NCBI GenBank assembly: GCA_030263715.1
Contig: SZPM01000015.1
Span: 1 to 60,669, forward strand
From: ATM1 sp003577165
GTDB lineage: Bacteria; Armatimonadota; Fimbriimonadia; Fimbriimonadales; ATM1
Reading direction: 5' to 3'
DNA: 60,669 nucleotides
Both the position numbers and the translations under genes were made by a program. The notes beneath the pieces were generated by a model. It worked only from the letters and a program-made list of their open reading frames with translations. It did no database searches and had not been told where the DNA came from. Position 1 is the stretch's first letter, and the number at the start of each line of letters is the position of its first letter. Shown here in pieces: positions 52,201 to 59,082 of this stretch.

Positions 52201-53743
52201 AATCGGCGACCAAGTGCAAATCCATTTTTCCAGTTGCGGTCTCCACCGTCCCTGAACCGCGAACGAATCCCGTGGGGCTTGCGAGCGCGAGCGCGTCCAA
52301 TTTTAAGATGCCGTCCCGCAGCGTGCCGCGAGCCGACACGTCCACAGGCTCCACCATCGAAACCTCTTCCGTCGTTACGACCACCGACGCGAAGCCCTTC
52401 GCGTCGATGACTGCGACCGGATCGGCGATGGTCCCGGTCACTTGAGCGGCGATGTCCACTCTCCCCCCCTGCACGTACTCGCGGGGGAGTTTCGGCAAGT
52501 CCTCCAGGTCCACACCCGTCGCGCGCACGTCGGCTGCGATCTCATAGGGGGGGGCGAGCCCAAGGCTCAAAGTGCCCTTCGCATCTCCGTACGCTGTGCG
52601 CCCTTTCGCATTCGCGAGCCGAAGGTTCTTCCGATCCGAGACGACCGCGGCCGTAACGTCCGTGAGCGTGTACTCCGTCCAACTCGCCTCCGCGGCGCGA
52701 GCCGACCCGTCCAGGAGCCAGCCACCGTCATAGCCCACGCTGCCCGTGAACGCTGCGTCTCGAAACCGCAGATCCTCCGGGGCCGCGTCCGGCAGGAGCG
52801 CGTTTAGCGCATTGGGCGATTGAGCACGCCCCGTTCCCTCGGCGTAAAACACGAGCGACGGTTCGAACAGCAGCACGCCCTCGCCTTTCGCATCCGCGCC
52901 CGATGCCTCCGCGACGAATTCGCCTCGAACGCCCGACTGATTGAACGAACCTTCGACGGTCAGGTTCTGAATCCGCCTTCCTGAAACCACGACGTCCGTC
53001 GCTTTCAAGAGGCCCTTGCCCTCGAAGCGAGCGCGATCCCCCCCCAAACGGACCGCCGCCGATCCGGCGTAATGACCGTCTCCGAGCGAGACATCATGAA
53101 TCCACGACTCGGACGCCAACTCAGGAGTCCGCCACAAATATCGTCGGAGCCGGCCCAGTTCGAGGCCCGTCGTTTCGGCATTTGCGGACACAACCTGGCC
53201 GTCGCGCAGAATCAGATCCGCCTCGAGTGCGCCCGCCCCCCCGATCTCACCCACCGCAAGAATCGTCGCAGACTCCGCCGCGCCGCTCACTGTCGCGCGA
53301 TCGAGATGAAGATCCCAAACGTTGTCCGATTCGACCGACTCGTCTACGAAATGAACCGCGATGTTGCTTGCGACCACCTCATAGCCGACAGGCTCCTTGC
53401 GCTCCTCCGGCAGTTTCGGAAGGAAGCGATTCAGGTCGAACTTCCCATCCTTCATTCTTCGAAGCGAAACCTCGCCGCCGAAAACCTTCGCCCTGTGACT
53501 CGGATTGGAAGTCCAGGGAAGCGCAGCCGTCAACTCCACTCGGGCCGCGCGCACCGCCGATCGCCCCTCGGAATCCCGAACCGTCACGCCGTCCGCGACG
53601 AACGCTCCCTTCGACAAGTCGAAAGAGAACATCTCGATTCGAAGAGTGGCGTATCCGTCTTCCGTTTCGTAGCGCAGCGACAAGTTTTGACGCGGCTGCT
53701 GAAGTTCTTCGACGATCGCGTAAAGGTAACTCCCGGCCCACAT
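49292..53743 (-). CDS. TamB-like translocation/assembly module protein (DUF490)
   Basis: Very long beta-rich protein of at least 1483 residues, with repeated strand-rich domains and a C-terminal DUF490 region near residues 1090-1480 (PEVSGHLVLEGGGLELATSP, LSRDEILAILGQRQLFEDLS and GSGFFLEYQAPLL). Such proteins bridge the periplasm and move lipids to the outer membrane. The only canonical start, ATG 53743, cuts the membrane anchor short; the frame continues upstream to an ATT at 53803 that would restore RRALIAFVRYGPILALAMWA. Several G/C homopolymers of 7-9 occur in the gene. Confidence 0.85.
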   Translation of the reverse strand: MWAGSYLYAIVEELQQPRQNLSLRYETEDGYATLRIEMFSFDLSKGAFVADGVTVRDSEGRSAVRAARVELTAALPWTSNPSHRAKVFGGEVSLRRMKDGKFDLNRFLPKLPEERKEPVGYEVVASNIAVHFVDESVESDNVWDLHLDRATVSGAAESATILAVGEIGGAGALEADLILRDGQVVSANAETTGLELGRLRRYLWRTPELASESWIHDVSLGDGHYAGSAAVRLGGDRARFEGKGLLKATDVVVSGRRIQNLTVEGSFNQSGVRGEFVAEASGADAKGEGVLLFEPSLVFYAEGTGRAQSPNALNALLPDAAPEDLRFRDAAFTGSVGYDGGWLLDGSARAAEASWTEYTLTDVTAAVVSDRKNLRLANAKGRTAYGDAKGTLSLGLAPPYEIAADVRATGVDLEDLPKLPREYVQGGRVDIAAQVTGTIADPVAVIDAKGFASVVVTTEEVSMVEPVDVSARGTLRDGILKLDALALASPTGFVRGSGTVETATGKMDLHLVADSLALGAIPLSPAKGTGYALVDVNGSFEKPVVSGTFEVYAGAVGEVSVPFVSGKLGYADDVLAVQDIVARSGVSLGRGDVFVDFAKGGALSGSGEALDVGFDAYTDGRVVGLGSGAWTLSGTLDDPIVDGSLQARGTLLDKVSADSLSVSGRWRGGALDIRDAQARFGEGVITASGRISPTGDSNVNLSAENLPASIALPYLGPEAVLDGSISGTARVGLVDLKPDDGEAEFELSEILLNDEVVGAGTLRATMKDGLLQGSAEIGSLGGYYVLENLTYNFDERSLTGTVSALGADLNTLARIGAKYLDKRISAEDPARAGTQEWTTRSDLLDGSLSFHAAITGPIEDPEVTATLSVEDVEYDGHPAGELAVAGGRKAKTWEVSRLDWTGPLAHFSLSPGTRNYLEEGGAVHLDGEFRQVDLSWFQFLDPVFAGVQGTFDVPFVAEGPAGSPQIRTAISASGFRYGSVVADAINIGPINIQDGSISADYGVLLVRGFLAELSNLNVPFRYPFEFPEDQNLSGVVNVQERDLDAIGEFLSELDVERTEGVIRNGSLTLNGNIREPYLLGNISAEAKSLKFSGFDTEFSDVFGELSLRRDDASGRRYLRFDLSSGTTEKPSLLAWAEYDFERELLSGNARADRLQIHHRTEDGLWASASVSTTGDGIRISGDPTQPEVSGHLVLEGGGLELATSPVVEPSRKPYAIDPRFDLGLTLSPAEISNGPLQAVVTGSGRLGGTLNDPRATMTFAVQGGEIELPTGRIRLEDGGTVHLRYTGTDAFATPSSMEVDLRAKTSFTALRDYGLQRYVADLHITGDLLAEDALQIDATTDPPDLSRDEILAILGQRQLFEDLSGVVTGNFSEQIGDILRSVAPVFLNPLTRDIERTLGLDFISIDFTRAGAGVLTLAKGLGSGFFLEYQAPLLDRDAVDFVDKIQISYRPVTKNELLRRLGLALSYDRTGEWRFSLTYSRRF

Positions 53744-53807
53744 CGCGAGCGCGAGGATTGGCCCGTACCGTACGAAGGCTATGAGGGCTCTTCGGTGGAC
53801 AATGGCT

Positions 53808-54692
53808 CTAAACCCCCTGCGCGGCGAGCCGTTCCGCCATCACTTTCTTGCTGAACTCGATGGCGTTGTAGGAACTGCGAATGAACGGACCGCTCGCGAC
53901 GAACGCGAACCCCATGTCCATCCCGATCTTCTCATACTCCTCGAACTGCTTGGGATGAATGAACGTGTTGACCGGAAGATGACGCATCGTCGGCCGAAGG
54001 TATTGGCCGATCGTCACTGCGTCCACGCCGACTCCGCGAAGGTCCTTCAGAGTCTTCACGACTTCTTCCTTCGACTCGCCGAGCCCCAACATCAGGCCCG
54101 ACTTCGTGTAGATAGACGAGTCCAGTTCCTTGACGGTTTTCAAAACTTGCAGCGTTCGCTCGTACTTTGCCTGCGGCCGCACGATCGTCTGCAGCCGCTC
54201 AACGGTCTCGATGTTGTGGTTGAAGATCTCCGGCTTGGCGTCCGTGACGTTCTTGATGCACCAGCGCTTCCCCTTAAAATCCGGAGTCAGAACCTCGATG
54301 ATCGTCTGCGGACACTTGCGGCGAATCGCACGAATCGTGTCGGCGAACTGCCCGCTCCCCTCGTCGGCCAAATCATCCCGCGCCACGCTCGTCACGACGA
54401 CGTGCTTCAGGCCCAGTTCGCGAGTGACCTCGGCCACGTTGTCCGGTTCCTCCCCGTCTACCGACAGTGGTCGCCCGACTTTGATCGCGCAGAAGCCGCA
54501 CGCGCGAGTGCAGGTGTCTCCCAGTATCATAAAGGTCGCCGTCTTCTTCGACCAGCATTCCGGAAGATTCGGGCACCGCGCGCTCTCGCAAACCGTGTGC
54601 AGGCGCGCCTTCCGCATCATCTGCTTGACCTCTTCGATCGTGTCCGGACGGGGAAGACGGATGGTCAGCCACTCGGGAAGGCGCTGAATCAT
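53808..54692 (-). CDS. lipA: Lipoyl synthase
   Basis: Radical SAM enzyme of 294 residues that inserts sulfur into octanoyl groups. The auxiliary cluster cysteines are in CESARCPNLPEC near residue 35, and the radical SAM CxxxCxxC motif is CTRACGFC near residue 61, followed by VVVTSVARDDLADEGSGQFA. The end has the conserved GPFIRSSYNAIEF. It is the first gene of the long minus-strand run; its stop is 4 nt from a proposed ATT start of the tamB-like gene. The -10 TATAAT ends 11 nt before the ATG. Confidence 0.97.
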   Translation of the reverse strand: MIQRLPEWLTIRLPRPDTIEEVKQMMRKARLHTVCESARCPNLPECWSKKTATFMILGDTCTRACGFCAIKVGRPLSVDGEEPDNVAEVTRELGLKHVVVTSVARDDLADEGSGQFADTIRAIRRKCPQTIIEVLTPDFKGKRWCIKNVTDAKPEIFNHNIETVERLQTIVRPQAKYERTLQVLKTVKELDSSIYTKSGLMLGLGESKEEVVKTLKDLRGVGVDAVTIGQYLRPTMRHLPVNTFIHPKQFEEYEKIGMDMGFAFVASGPFIRSSYNAIEFSKKVMAERLAAQGV

Positions 54693-54703
54693 GAAGAGCC
54701 AGA

Positions 54704-54727
54704 ATTATAGCGTAGGGGGCGTATAAT
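54704..54727. promoter_or_regulatory. Back-to-back TATAAT promoters for lipA and the ychF-like operon
   Basis: A perfect TATAAT on the minus strand (54709-54704) lies 11 nt before the lipA ATG. A second perfect TATAAT on the plus strand (54722-54727) lies 9 nt before the GTG of the small membrane gene. Both would give leaders of only a few bases. The two boxes are 12 nt apart, so polymerase binding at one should exclude the other. No good -35 boxes are visible. Confidence 0.6.
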
Positions 54728-54736
54728 CCGCCCTCC

Positions 54737-54874
54737 GTGAACCGCCGTTGGGTAGCCTGGCTCTTCTTCCTGCTCACCCTTGCGGCCGCCTACGCCTTCT
54801 TCATCCTGCCTGGACAACTCGGTCATCGGCCGATGAAGATCGTCTTCGAAAACCCGGAAGAGGCTCCGAGGTGA
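54737..54874 (+). CDS. Small membrane peptide (45 residues)
   Basis: Short gene from a GTG, translating to a basic N terminus (MNRRWVAWLF), one hydrophobic segment up to FFILPGQLG, then a charged tail (KIVFENPEEAPR). It lies 9 nt after a perfect TATAAT and overlaps the ychF-like gene by 4 nt (GTGA), which argues that it is real. The single membrane segment with N-in charges predicts a small inner-membrane protein. No known family is recognised. Confidence 0.65.
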   Translation: MNRRWVAWLFFLLTLAAAYAFFILPGQLGHRPMKIVFENPEEAPR

Positions 54875-55914
54875 GAGCGGGGCTAGTTGGATTCCCATAC
54901 GCCGGGAAGACCACCCTCTTCGAGGCGGTCGCCGGGCCGAGCCGATCCGGCGCCATCGCCTCCGTCCCTGTTCCGGATCCGAGGCTCGACCTCATCTGCC
55001 AAGCCGTCTCGCCGAAGAAGCGAACGCCGGCGCACCTTGAGATGGTGGACGACGCGGCCGTGATGCCCACGCCGGGCTCCGGCAGAGCCGCCGACTTCGC
55101 CGCGTCCGCGCGCAGAGTGGACGTCCTCGTTCACGTGGTTCGTGAATTCGAGTCGGAGACCGTTCCCTATCACTCGCAGCCCGATCCGAAGAGAGACCAC
55201 GACTCCCTCGTCTCCGAACTCCTGTTCGCCGACCTGCACCTCGTCGAGAATCGTCTCGAGCGCCTCGCGAAGTCGCAAGAGGCGAAAAAGTCCGGCACGC
55301 AGGAGTACCTCGAGAAAGCCCTCTTCGAAAGACTCAAGACATCTCTGGAGAACGGAACCGAAGTTCGTCGGTGCGAACTCACAGAGCAGGAGGGCGACCT
55401 GCTTCTGAATTATCAACTTCTGACGGCGAAGCCGCTCGTCGTCGCCGTCAACTGCGAGGAGTCGCAATTGCGCCAACGCAACGCGTTCGAGGACTCGGTC
55501 GCGTCATCCGGCGATCCGGTGTTCCGAGTCTGCTGCGCGCTCGAGAAGGAACTCGCCGCGCTCGAAGACGAGGACAGGTCTGCCTTTCTCCAGGATCTCG
55601 GCATCGAGACCGCCGCGTCCGGTTCGTTGATTCGCGCCGTATACCAAGCCCTCGGGCTCATCACCTTCTTTACAGCGGGTCAAAACGAAACGAAGGCGTG
55701 GCCGCTGAAAGACGGCAGCACGGCCCTCAAAGCCGCGGCCACGGTTCACACCGACATCGCGAAGGGCTTCATCCGAGCGGAAGTCGTCGGATATGAGGAC
55801 TTCGAGCGGCTCGGATCGGTGAAGGCGTGTTACGACCAGGGGTTGATGCGCCTCGAAGGGAAGGAATATCGAGTGCGCGACGGAGACATCATCAACATCA
55901 GGAACAAATCCTAA
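54871..55914 (+). CDS. Divergent YchF/Obg-related GTPase
   Basis: Protein of 347 residues that opens with the P-loop GFPYAGKTTLFEAVAG (YchF usually GLPNVGKSTLFNAL). RRVDVLVHVVREFESETVPY matches the YchF segment before its coiled coil. The C-terminal TGS domain is intact (ITFFTAGQNETKAWPLKDGS, then ATVHTDIAKGFIRAEVVGYE). The G3 segment (usually DIAGLVKGAS) reads VDDAAVMPTP, and G4 NVDE reads NCEE, so nucleotide binding is probably altered. It is shorter than the 363 residues of E. coli YchF. Confidence 0.8.
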   Translation: MRAGLVGFPYAGKTTLFEAVAGPSRSGAIASVPVPDPRLDLICQAVSPKKRTPAHLEMVDDAAVMPTPGSGRAADFAASARRVDVLVHVVREFESETVPYHSQPDPKRDHDSLVSELLFADLHLVENRLERLAKSQEAKKSGTQEYLEKALFERLKTSLENGTEVRRCELTEQEGDLLLNYQLLTAKPLVVAVNCEESQLRQRNAFEDSVASSGDPVFRVCCALEKELAALEDEDRSAFLQDLGIETAASGSLIRAVYQALGLITFFTAGQNETKAWPLKDGSTALKAAATVHTDIAKGFIRAEVVGYEDFERLGSVKACYDQGLMRLEGKEYRVRDGDIINIRNKS

Positions 55915-55938
55915 TCGCGACAGGCGCGCCCGCGACGA

Positions 55939-57078
55939 TCAAAAGAAGTCCATGCAGTACGTCGGGTGGGGGGTGAACAGTCGAACCGCGGATTGGAGGG
56001 CCACAGGATCGGCTTCCGCCAGCCCTTGCCTTGCGAGATCGCTCAAACTCGGTTCCCCTAAAAGCGCCTGCGTGAAATGGCCCAGACTCATCGTGATTTC
56101 GGCGTGATCCGCCTGGGTAACGACGATTCCGGCCGGGTCGTATTTCACCCTCCACGTCCCCCCCGCGAATGAATCCGCGACGCGAATCGTGAACTCGCCC
56201 GACGTCGTTGGGCGCAGATACGAAATCGCCTTCGGCACGTCGAAGACTCGGTACATCACGGGTCGAGTGAGAGACACCTCGACACCGTAGTCGAGAAAGG
56301 AAGCAAGAAACGGGCTGTCCGACGGCTCGTACCACTCGATGGGATCGCGGTTTACTCCCAGCGCGCGGAACAGAGCGAGCAAGGACCGATGTCCGCGAGC
56401 GGTCGTCCACGCGCATTCGCTGATGAACTGCTTCTCGCGCCAGGGAGCGAGAACGAGCATGGCATACGCTTCCGGCGGGTCGCCTGCGAGGAAGAGCAGC
56501 GTCCTGTCCCGCGACTTGCCCCGCATCTTGTCCCAGCCTTCGTCGCTACGGCAGTTCATTCCCGAGTATCGCTTTGCGAACGCATCGTAAACGGTTTTCG
56601 CCTGCGGCCACGCGTCGTAAGAGTGCCGTGCGATCGGCAGGACGTCGTCGCTTTCCGGAAGTTTGCTCGACGGACAGGTGATGGAGACTCGATGCCCTGC
56701 GCATTCCCAACCGAACTTCCTGTAATACGCTTCGCTGAAAGCGTAGAGAGATCCGATCGCAAATCCGCGGTGCCGCAATTCGTTCGCGCACCAATTCATC
56801 ATGGCTTCGGCAACGCCGGATCGCCTTTCCTCCGGCGGCACCGCGACGCTCGCGATTCCCGCGCAGGGAATCGCGTTACCGTCGCGCGTCGCTGTCATCG
56901 AATGGACGCTGAAGAGTCCGACGGGGCGGCCGTCTCGCTCGGCGACGAAGTGCTCCTCGCCGAACGCGGGCTCCACCTCCTCCTTCGTCAGCGGCAATCC
57001 GTCCCGGAAGGCGATGGACCACACTCCGGCCGCCCACTCTTCGTCAGCATCCGTGAACTCTCGAATCTCGACGGCCAT
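55939..57078 (-). CDS. GNAT N-acetyltransferase, Eis-like with SCP2-type tail
   Basis: Protein of 379 residues. The N-terminal GNAT domain has the acetyl-CoA loop SVAVPPEERRSGVAEAMMNW near residue 80, preceded by VGLFSVHSMTA and followed by YRKFGWECAGHRVSI. A second GNAT-like region and a C-terminal sterol-carrier-like domain (VKYDPAGIVVTQADHAEITM) follow, as in Eis-type acetyltransferases. The ATG at 57078 (MAVEIREF) is preferred because TAGAAC lies 8 nt before it and longer starts overlap the divergent gene. The acceptor substrate is unknown. Confidence 0.83.
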   Translation of the reverse strand: MAVEIREFTDADEEWAAGVWSIAFRDGLPLTKEEVEPAFGEEHFVAERDGRPVGLFSVHSMTATRDGNAIPCAGIASVAVPPEERRSGVAEAMMNWCANELRHRGFAIGSLYAFSEAYYRKFGWECAGHRVSITCPSSKLPESDDVLPIARHSYDAWPQAKTVYDAFAKRYSGMNCRSDEGWDKMRGKSRDRTLLFLAGDPPEAYAMLVLAPWREKQFISECAWTTARGHRSLLALFRALGVNRDPIEWYEPSDSPFLASFLDYGVEVSLTRPVMYRVFDVPKAISYLRPTTSGEFTIRVADSFAGGTWRVKYDPAGIVVTQADHAEITMSLGHFTQALLGEPSLSDLARQGLAEADPVALQSAVRLFTPHPTYCMDFF

Positions 57079-57086
57079 CTCGGAGC

Positions 57087-57149
57087 GTTCTACCCGCAAG
57101 CCCGCCCCTCGGCGGTGTCCCGCCTCCGGTCTTCGCGGCGCAGCATAAT
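57087..57149. promoter_or_regulatory. Divergent -10 elements for the GNAT and CoA-transferase genes
   Basis: TAGAAC on the minus strand (57092-57087) lies 8 nt before the GNAT ATG. CATAAT on the plus strand (57144-57149) lies 9 nt before the GTG of the CoA-transferase gene. Neither start has a Shine-Dalgarno sequence, so both look leaderless. Confidence 0.4.
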
Positions 57150-57158
57150 GCGAACCGA

Positions 57159-58433
57159 GTGCGTTCATTGACTGCAGAGGAGGCGGTGAGGGCCGTCCAA
57201 TCCGGCCACCGCGTCGCCATACACGGCATGGCCGCCGCCCCGCAAGCCCTGATCCACGCCCTCGCGGCGCGAAGAGAGGAACTGCGCAGCGTGGAGGTTG
57301 TTCACCTCCACACCGAAGGCGCGGCCCCCTACGCGGAGCCTGAGATGGAGGGCCACTTTCGAGTTAACGCCCTTTTCGTCGGCGGAAACGTTCGCAAGGC
57401 GGTGCAAGAGGGGCGGGCCGACTACGTGCCGGTCTTCCTGAGCGAAGTTCCCGCGCTGTTTCGAAACGGCGTCCTCCCGCTCGACGTCGCGCTCATTCAA
57501 GTCTCCCCCCCGGACAGGCACGGATTCTGCTCCCTCGGCGTGTCCGTCGAGGCGACGCGATCCGCTGTCCTTCATGCGAAGTACGTCATTGCCCAGGTCA
57601 ATCAGAGGATGCCGCGCTCGCATGGCGACGGCCTCATCCACGTGGACAACCTGCACGCCGTCGTCGAACAGGACGAAGAACTGCCTGAGTTGAAGGCCGC
57701 CGAGCCGGGGCCCGTCGAAACAAGAATTGGGCAGTTTTGCGCGGAACTCATCGAAGACGGAGCGACGATTCAACTCGGGATCGGCGCGATCCCGAACGCG
57801 GTCGTCACCGCACTGCGAAGTCACAAAGACCTCGGCATCCACTCCGAGATGTTCTCCGACGGAGTCGTGGACCTGGTCGAGTTGGGCGCGATCAACGGAA
57901 GGCTCAAGAAGGTCCATCCCGGAAAACTGTCCGCCGGGTTCGTTTTGGGAACGCGCCGCCTCTATGACTTCATAGACGACAACCCGCAGGTGGTGCTGCT
58001 CGACGTCGAATATGTGAACGACGTCAACGTCATCCGTCGAAATCCGAAAGTCACCGCGATCAACAGCGCGATCGAGGTGGACTTGACGGGCCAAGTCTGC
58101 GCGGACTCCATCGGCTCGAAACTGTATTCGGGAGTCGGTGGGCAGATGGACTTCATTCGCGGCGCGTCCATTTCGGAGGGGGGGAAGCCGATCATCGCTC
58201 TGCCATCCGTAACGGGACGCGGCGATTCGAGGATCGTGTCGCAACTCAAACACGGCGCGGGCGTCGTCACCACGCGCGCGAACGTTCACTATGTCGTGAC
58301 GGAGTACGGCGTGGCGAACCTCTACGGTCGCAATCTCAGGCAGCGCGCGCGGGCGCTCATCGAGATCGCGCATCCGGACCACCGCGAACGCCTCGAGAGC
58401 GAAGCCGCCGCCCTCCTCGGCCATCCCGTCTGA
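57159..58433 (+). CDS. Acetyl-CoA hydrolase/transferase family protein (4-hydroxybutyrate CoA-transferase-like)
   Basis: Cytosolic CoA-transferase of 424 residues from a GTG start. It has HTEGAAPYAEPEMEGHFRVN, VALIQVSPPDRHGFCSLGVS, GIGAIPNAVVTALRSHKDLG, HSEMFSDGVVDLVE and the catalytic-Glu strand INSAIEVDLTGQVCADS near residue 305. The C-terminal VVTEYGVANLYGRNLRQRA is conserved in the Cat1/AbfT group. It moves CoA between short-chain acids; the exact acid pair is not resolvable. No pathway partners are adjacent. Confidence 0.92.
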   Translation: MRSLTAEEAVRAVQSGHRVAIHGMAAAPQALIHALAARREELRSVEVVHLHTEGAAPYAEPEMEGHFRVNALFVGGNVRKAVQEGRADYVPVFLSEVPALFRNGVLPLDVALIQVSPPDRHGFCSLGVSVEATRSAVLHAKYVIAQVNQRMPRSHGDGLIHVDNLHAVVEQDEELPELKAAEPGPVETRIGQFCAELIEDGATIQLGIGAIPNAVVTALRSHKDLGIHSEMFSDGVVDLVELGAINGRLKKVHPGKLSAGFVLGTRRLYDFIDDNPQVVLLDVEYVNDVNVIRRNPKVTAINSAIEVDLTGQVCADSIGSKLYSGVGGQMDFIRGASISEGGKPIIALPSVTGRGDSRIVSQLKHGAGVVTTRANVHYVVTEYGVANLYGRNLRQRARALIEIAHPDHRERLESEAAALLGHPV

Positions 58434-58474
58434 GGCCTTTGGGTTCGTCGCCGCTCCGTTTGCGCCGCGGGGTC

Positions 58475-58528
58475 GCACGGGTGCACGGTGCACGCTCCGC
58501 GTGTGGGAAAGCGTGCAGGTTCGGGGTG
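58475..58528. repeat. 54-nt structured direct repeat, copy 1
   Basis: Begins GCACGGGTGCACGGTGCACG and ends GCAGGTTCGGGGTG. It is identical over its length to 58602-58655. Internally GCACGCT pairs with AGCGTGC, and GTGCAC is repeated, so the RNA or single-stranded DNA would fold. This family is distinct from the REP copies at 58795 onward. Confidence 0.85.
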
Positions 58529-58601
58529 AGTCGAACGCGGGTTGCCCCAGGGACGAAAGGGACCTAAGCGACCTAAGGAGCTTCTGGATTCGAGGGGGGT
58601 T

Positions 58602-58655
58602 GCACGGGTGCACGGTGCACGCTCCGCGTGTGGGAAAGCGTGCAGGTTCGGGGTG
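58602..58655. repeat. 54-nt structured direct repeat, copy 2
   Basis: Second copy of the unit at 58475-58528, in the same orientation, 127 nt downstream of it. The sequences between and after the two copies differ. Confidence 0.85.
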
Positions 58656-58794
58656 CAGCCGGCTGTCTGCACGTTGAGTCTTGTGGGCGGCCGTACGACG
58701 TGGCGGAGGCAGGATTTGGTGCACACCCCTTAGGACAGGGAGGCGGGGGAAGTCAACCGGGTTCCCTCGGTGGGGGTGCGGGCAGTTCAGGCTT

Positions 58795-58825
58795 GGCACG
58801 GGCGCGCTTCGCTTACCCGTGGCAC
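58795..58825 (+). repeat. REP element (RAYT-linked family), copy A
   Basis: 31-nt palindromic unit that begins GGCACGGGCGCGCTTCG and ends ACCCGTGGCAC. CACGGG pairs with CCCGTG, with a small inner GCG/CGC stem. The same unit recurs at 58836, inverted at 59850, and in the array after the RAYT gene. Confidence 0.85.
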
Positions 58826-58835
58826 ACGGGGGGAT

Positions 58836-58866
58836 GGCACGGGCGCGCTTCGCTTACCCGTGGCAC
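58836..58866 (+). repeat. REP element (RAYT-linked family), copy B
   Basis: Identical to the copy at 58795-58825 and in the same orientation, with a 10-nt spacer between the two. Confidence 0.85.
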
Positions 58867-59082
58867 CCGTGCGGACACACTTCACTGCAAGCCGTGGAGG
58901 GATAGAGAGTCACAGCATTCGATCTCAAGGGCACGCGGAGTCCGACCGTTGCACACGGCGGCTCGGAGCAGAGAAAATCTCTTGCCGGACGGCGGATTGT
59001 GCCTCACAATAGGGGGTGAGACTCCGCACCTGGCAGGGCCGCTAGGATAGGGTAGCCGGGGGGCGGAGGAGGCGCAGAAGGG

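Larger units (their letters stand above)
58434..59082. other. Gene-free, repeat-rich region
   Basis: About 650 nt without a credible gene. It holds two 54-nt direct repeats (58475 and 58602) and two RAYT-type REP copies (58795 and 58836), described separately. The last 200 nt contain the leader of the PEP-CTERM gene with a purine-rich AGAAGGG just before its ATG. Open frames here are short, lack ribosome sites and cross the repeats. Confidence 0.7.

Noticed and set aside
57165..58799. Long minus-strand open frame opposite the CoA-transferase gene
   Set aside because: It mirrors the codon structure of a well-supported plus-strand gene, has low-complexity Arg/Asp/Val composition and no ribosome site.
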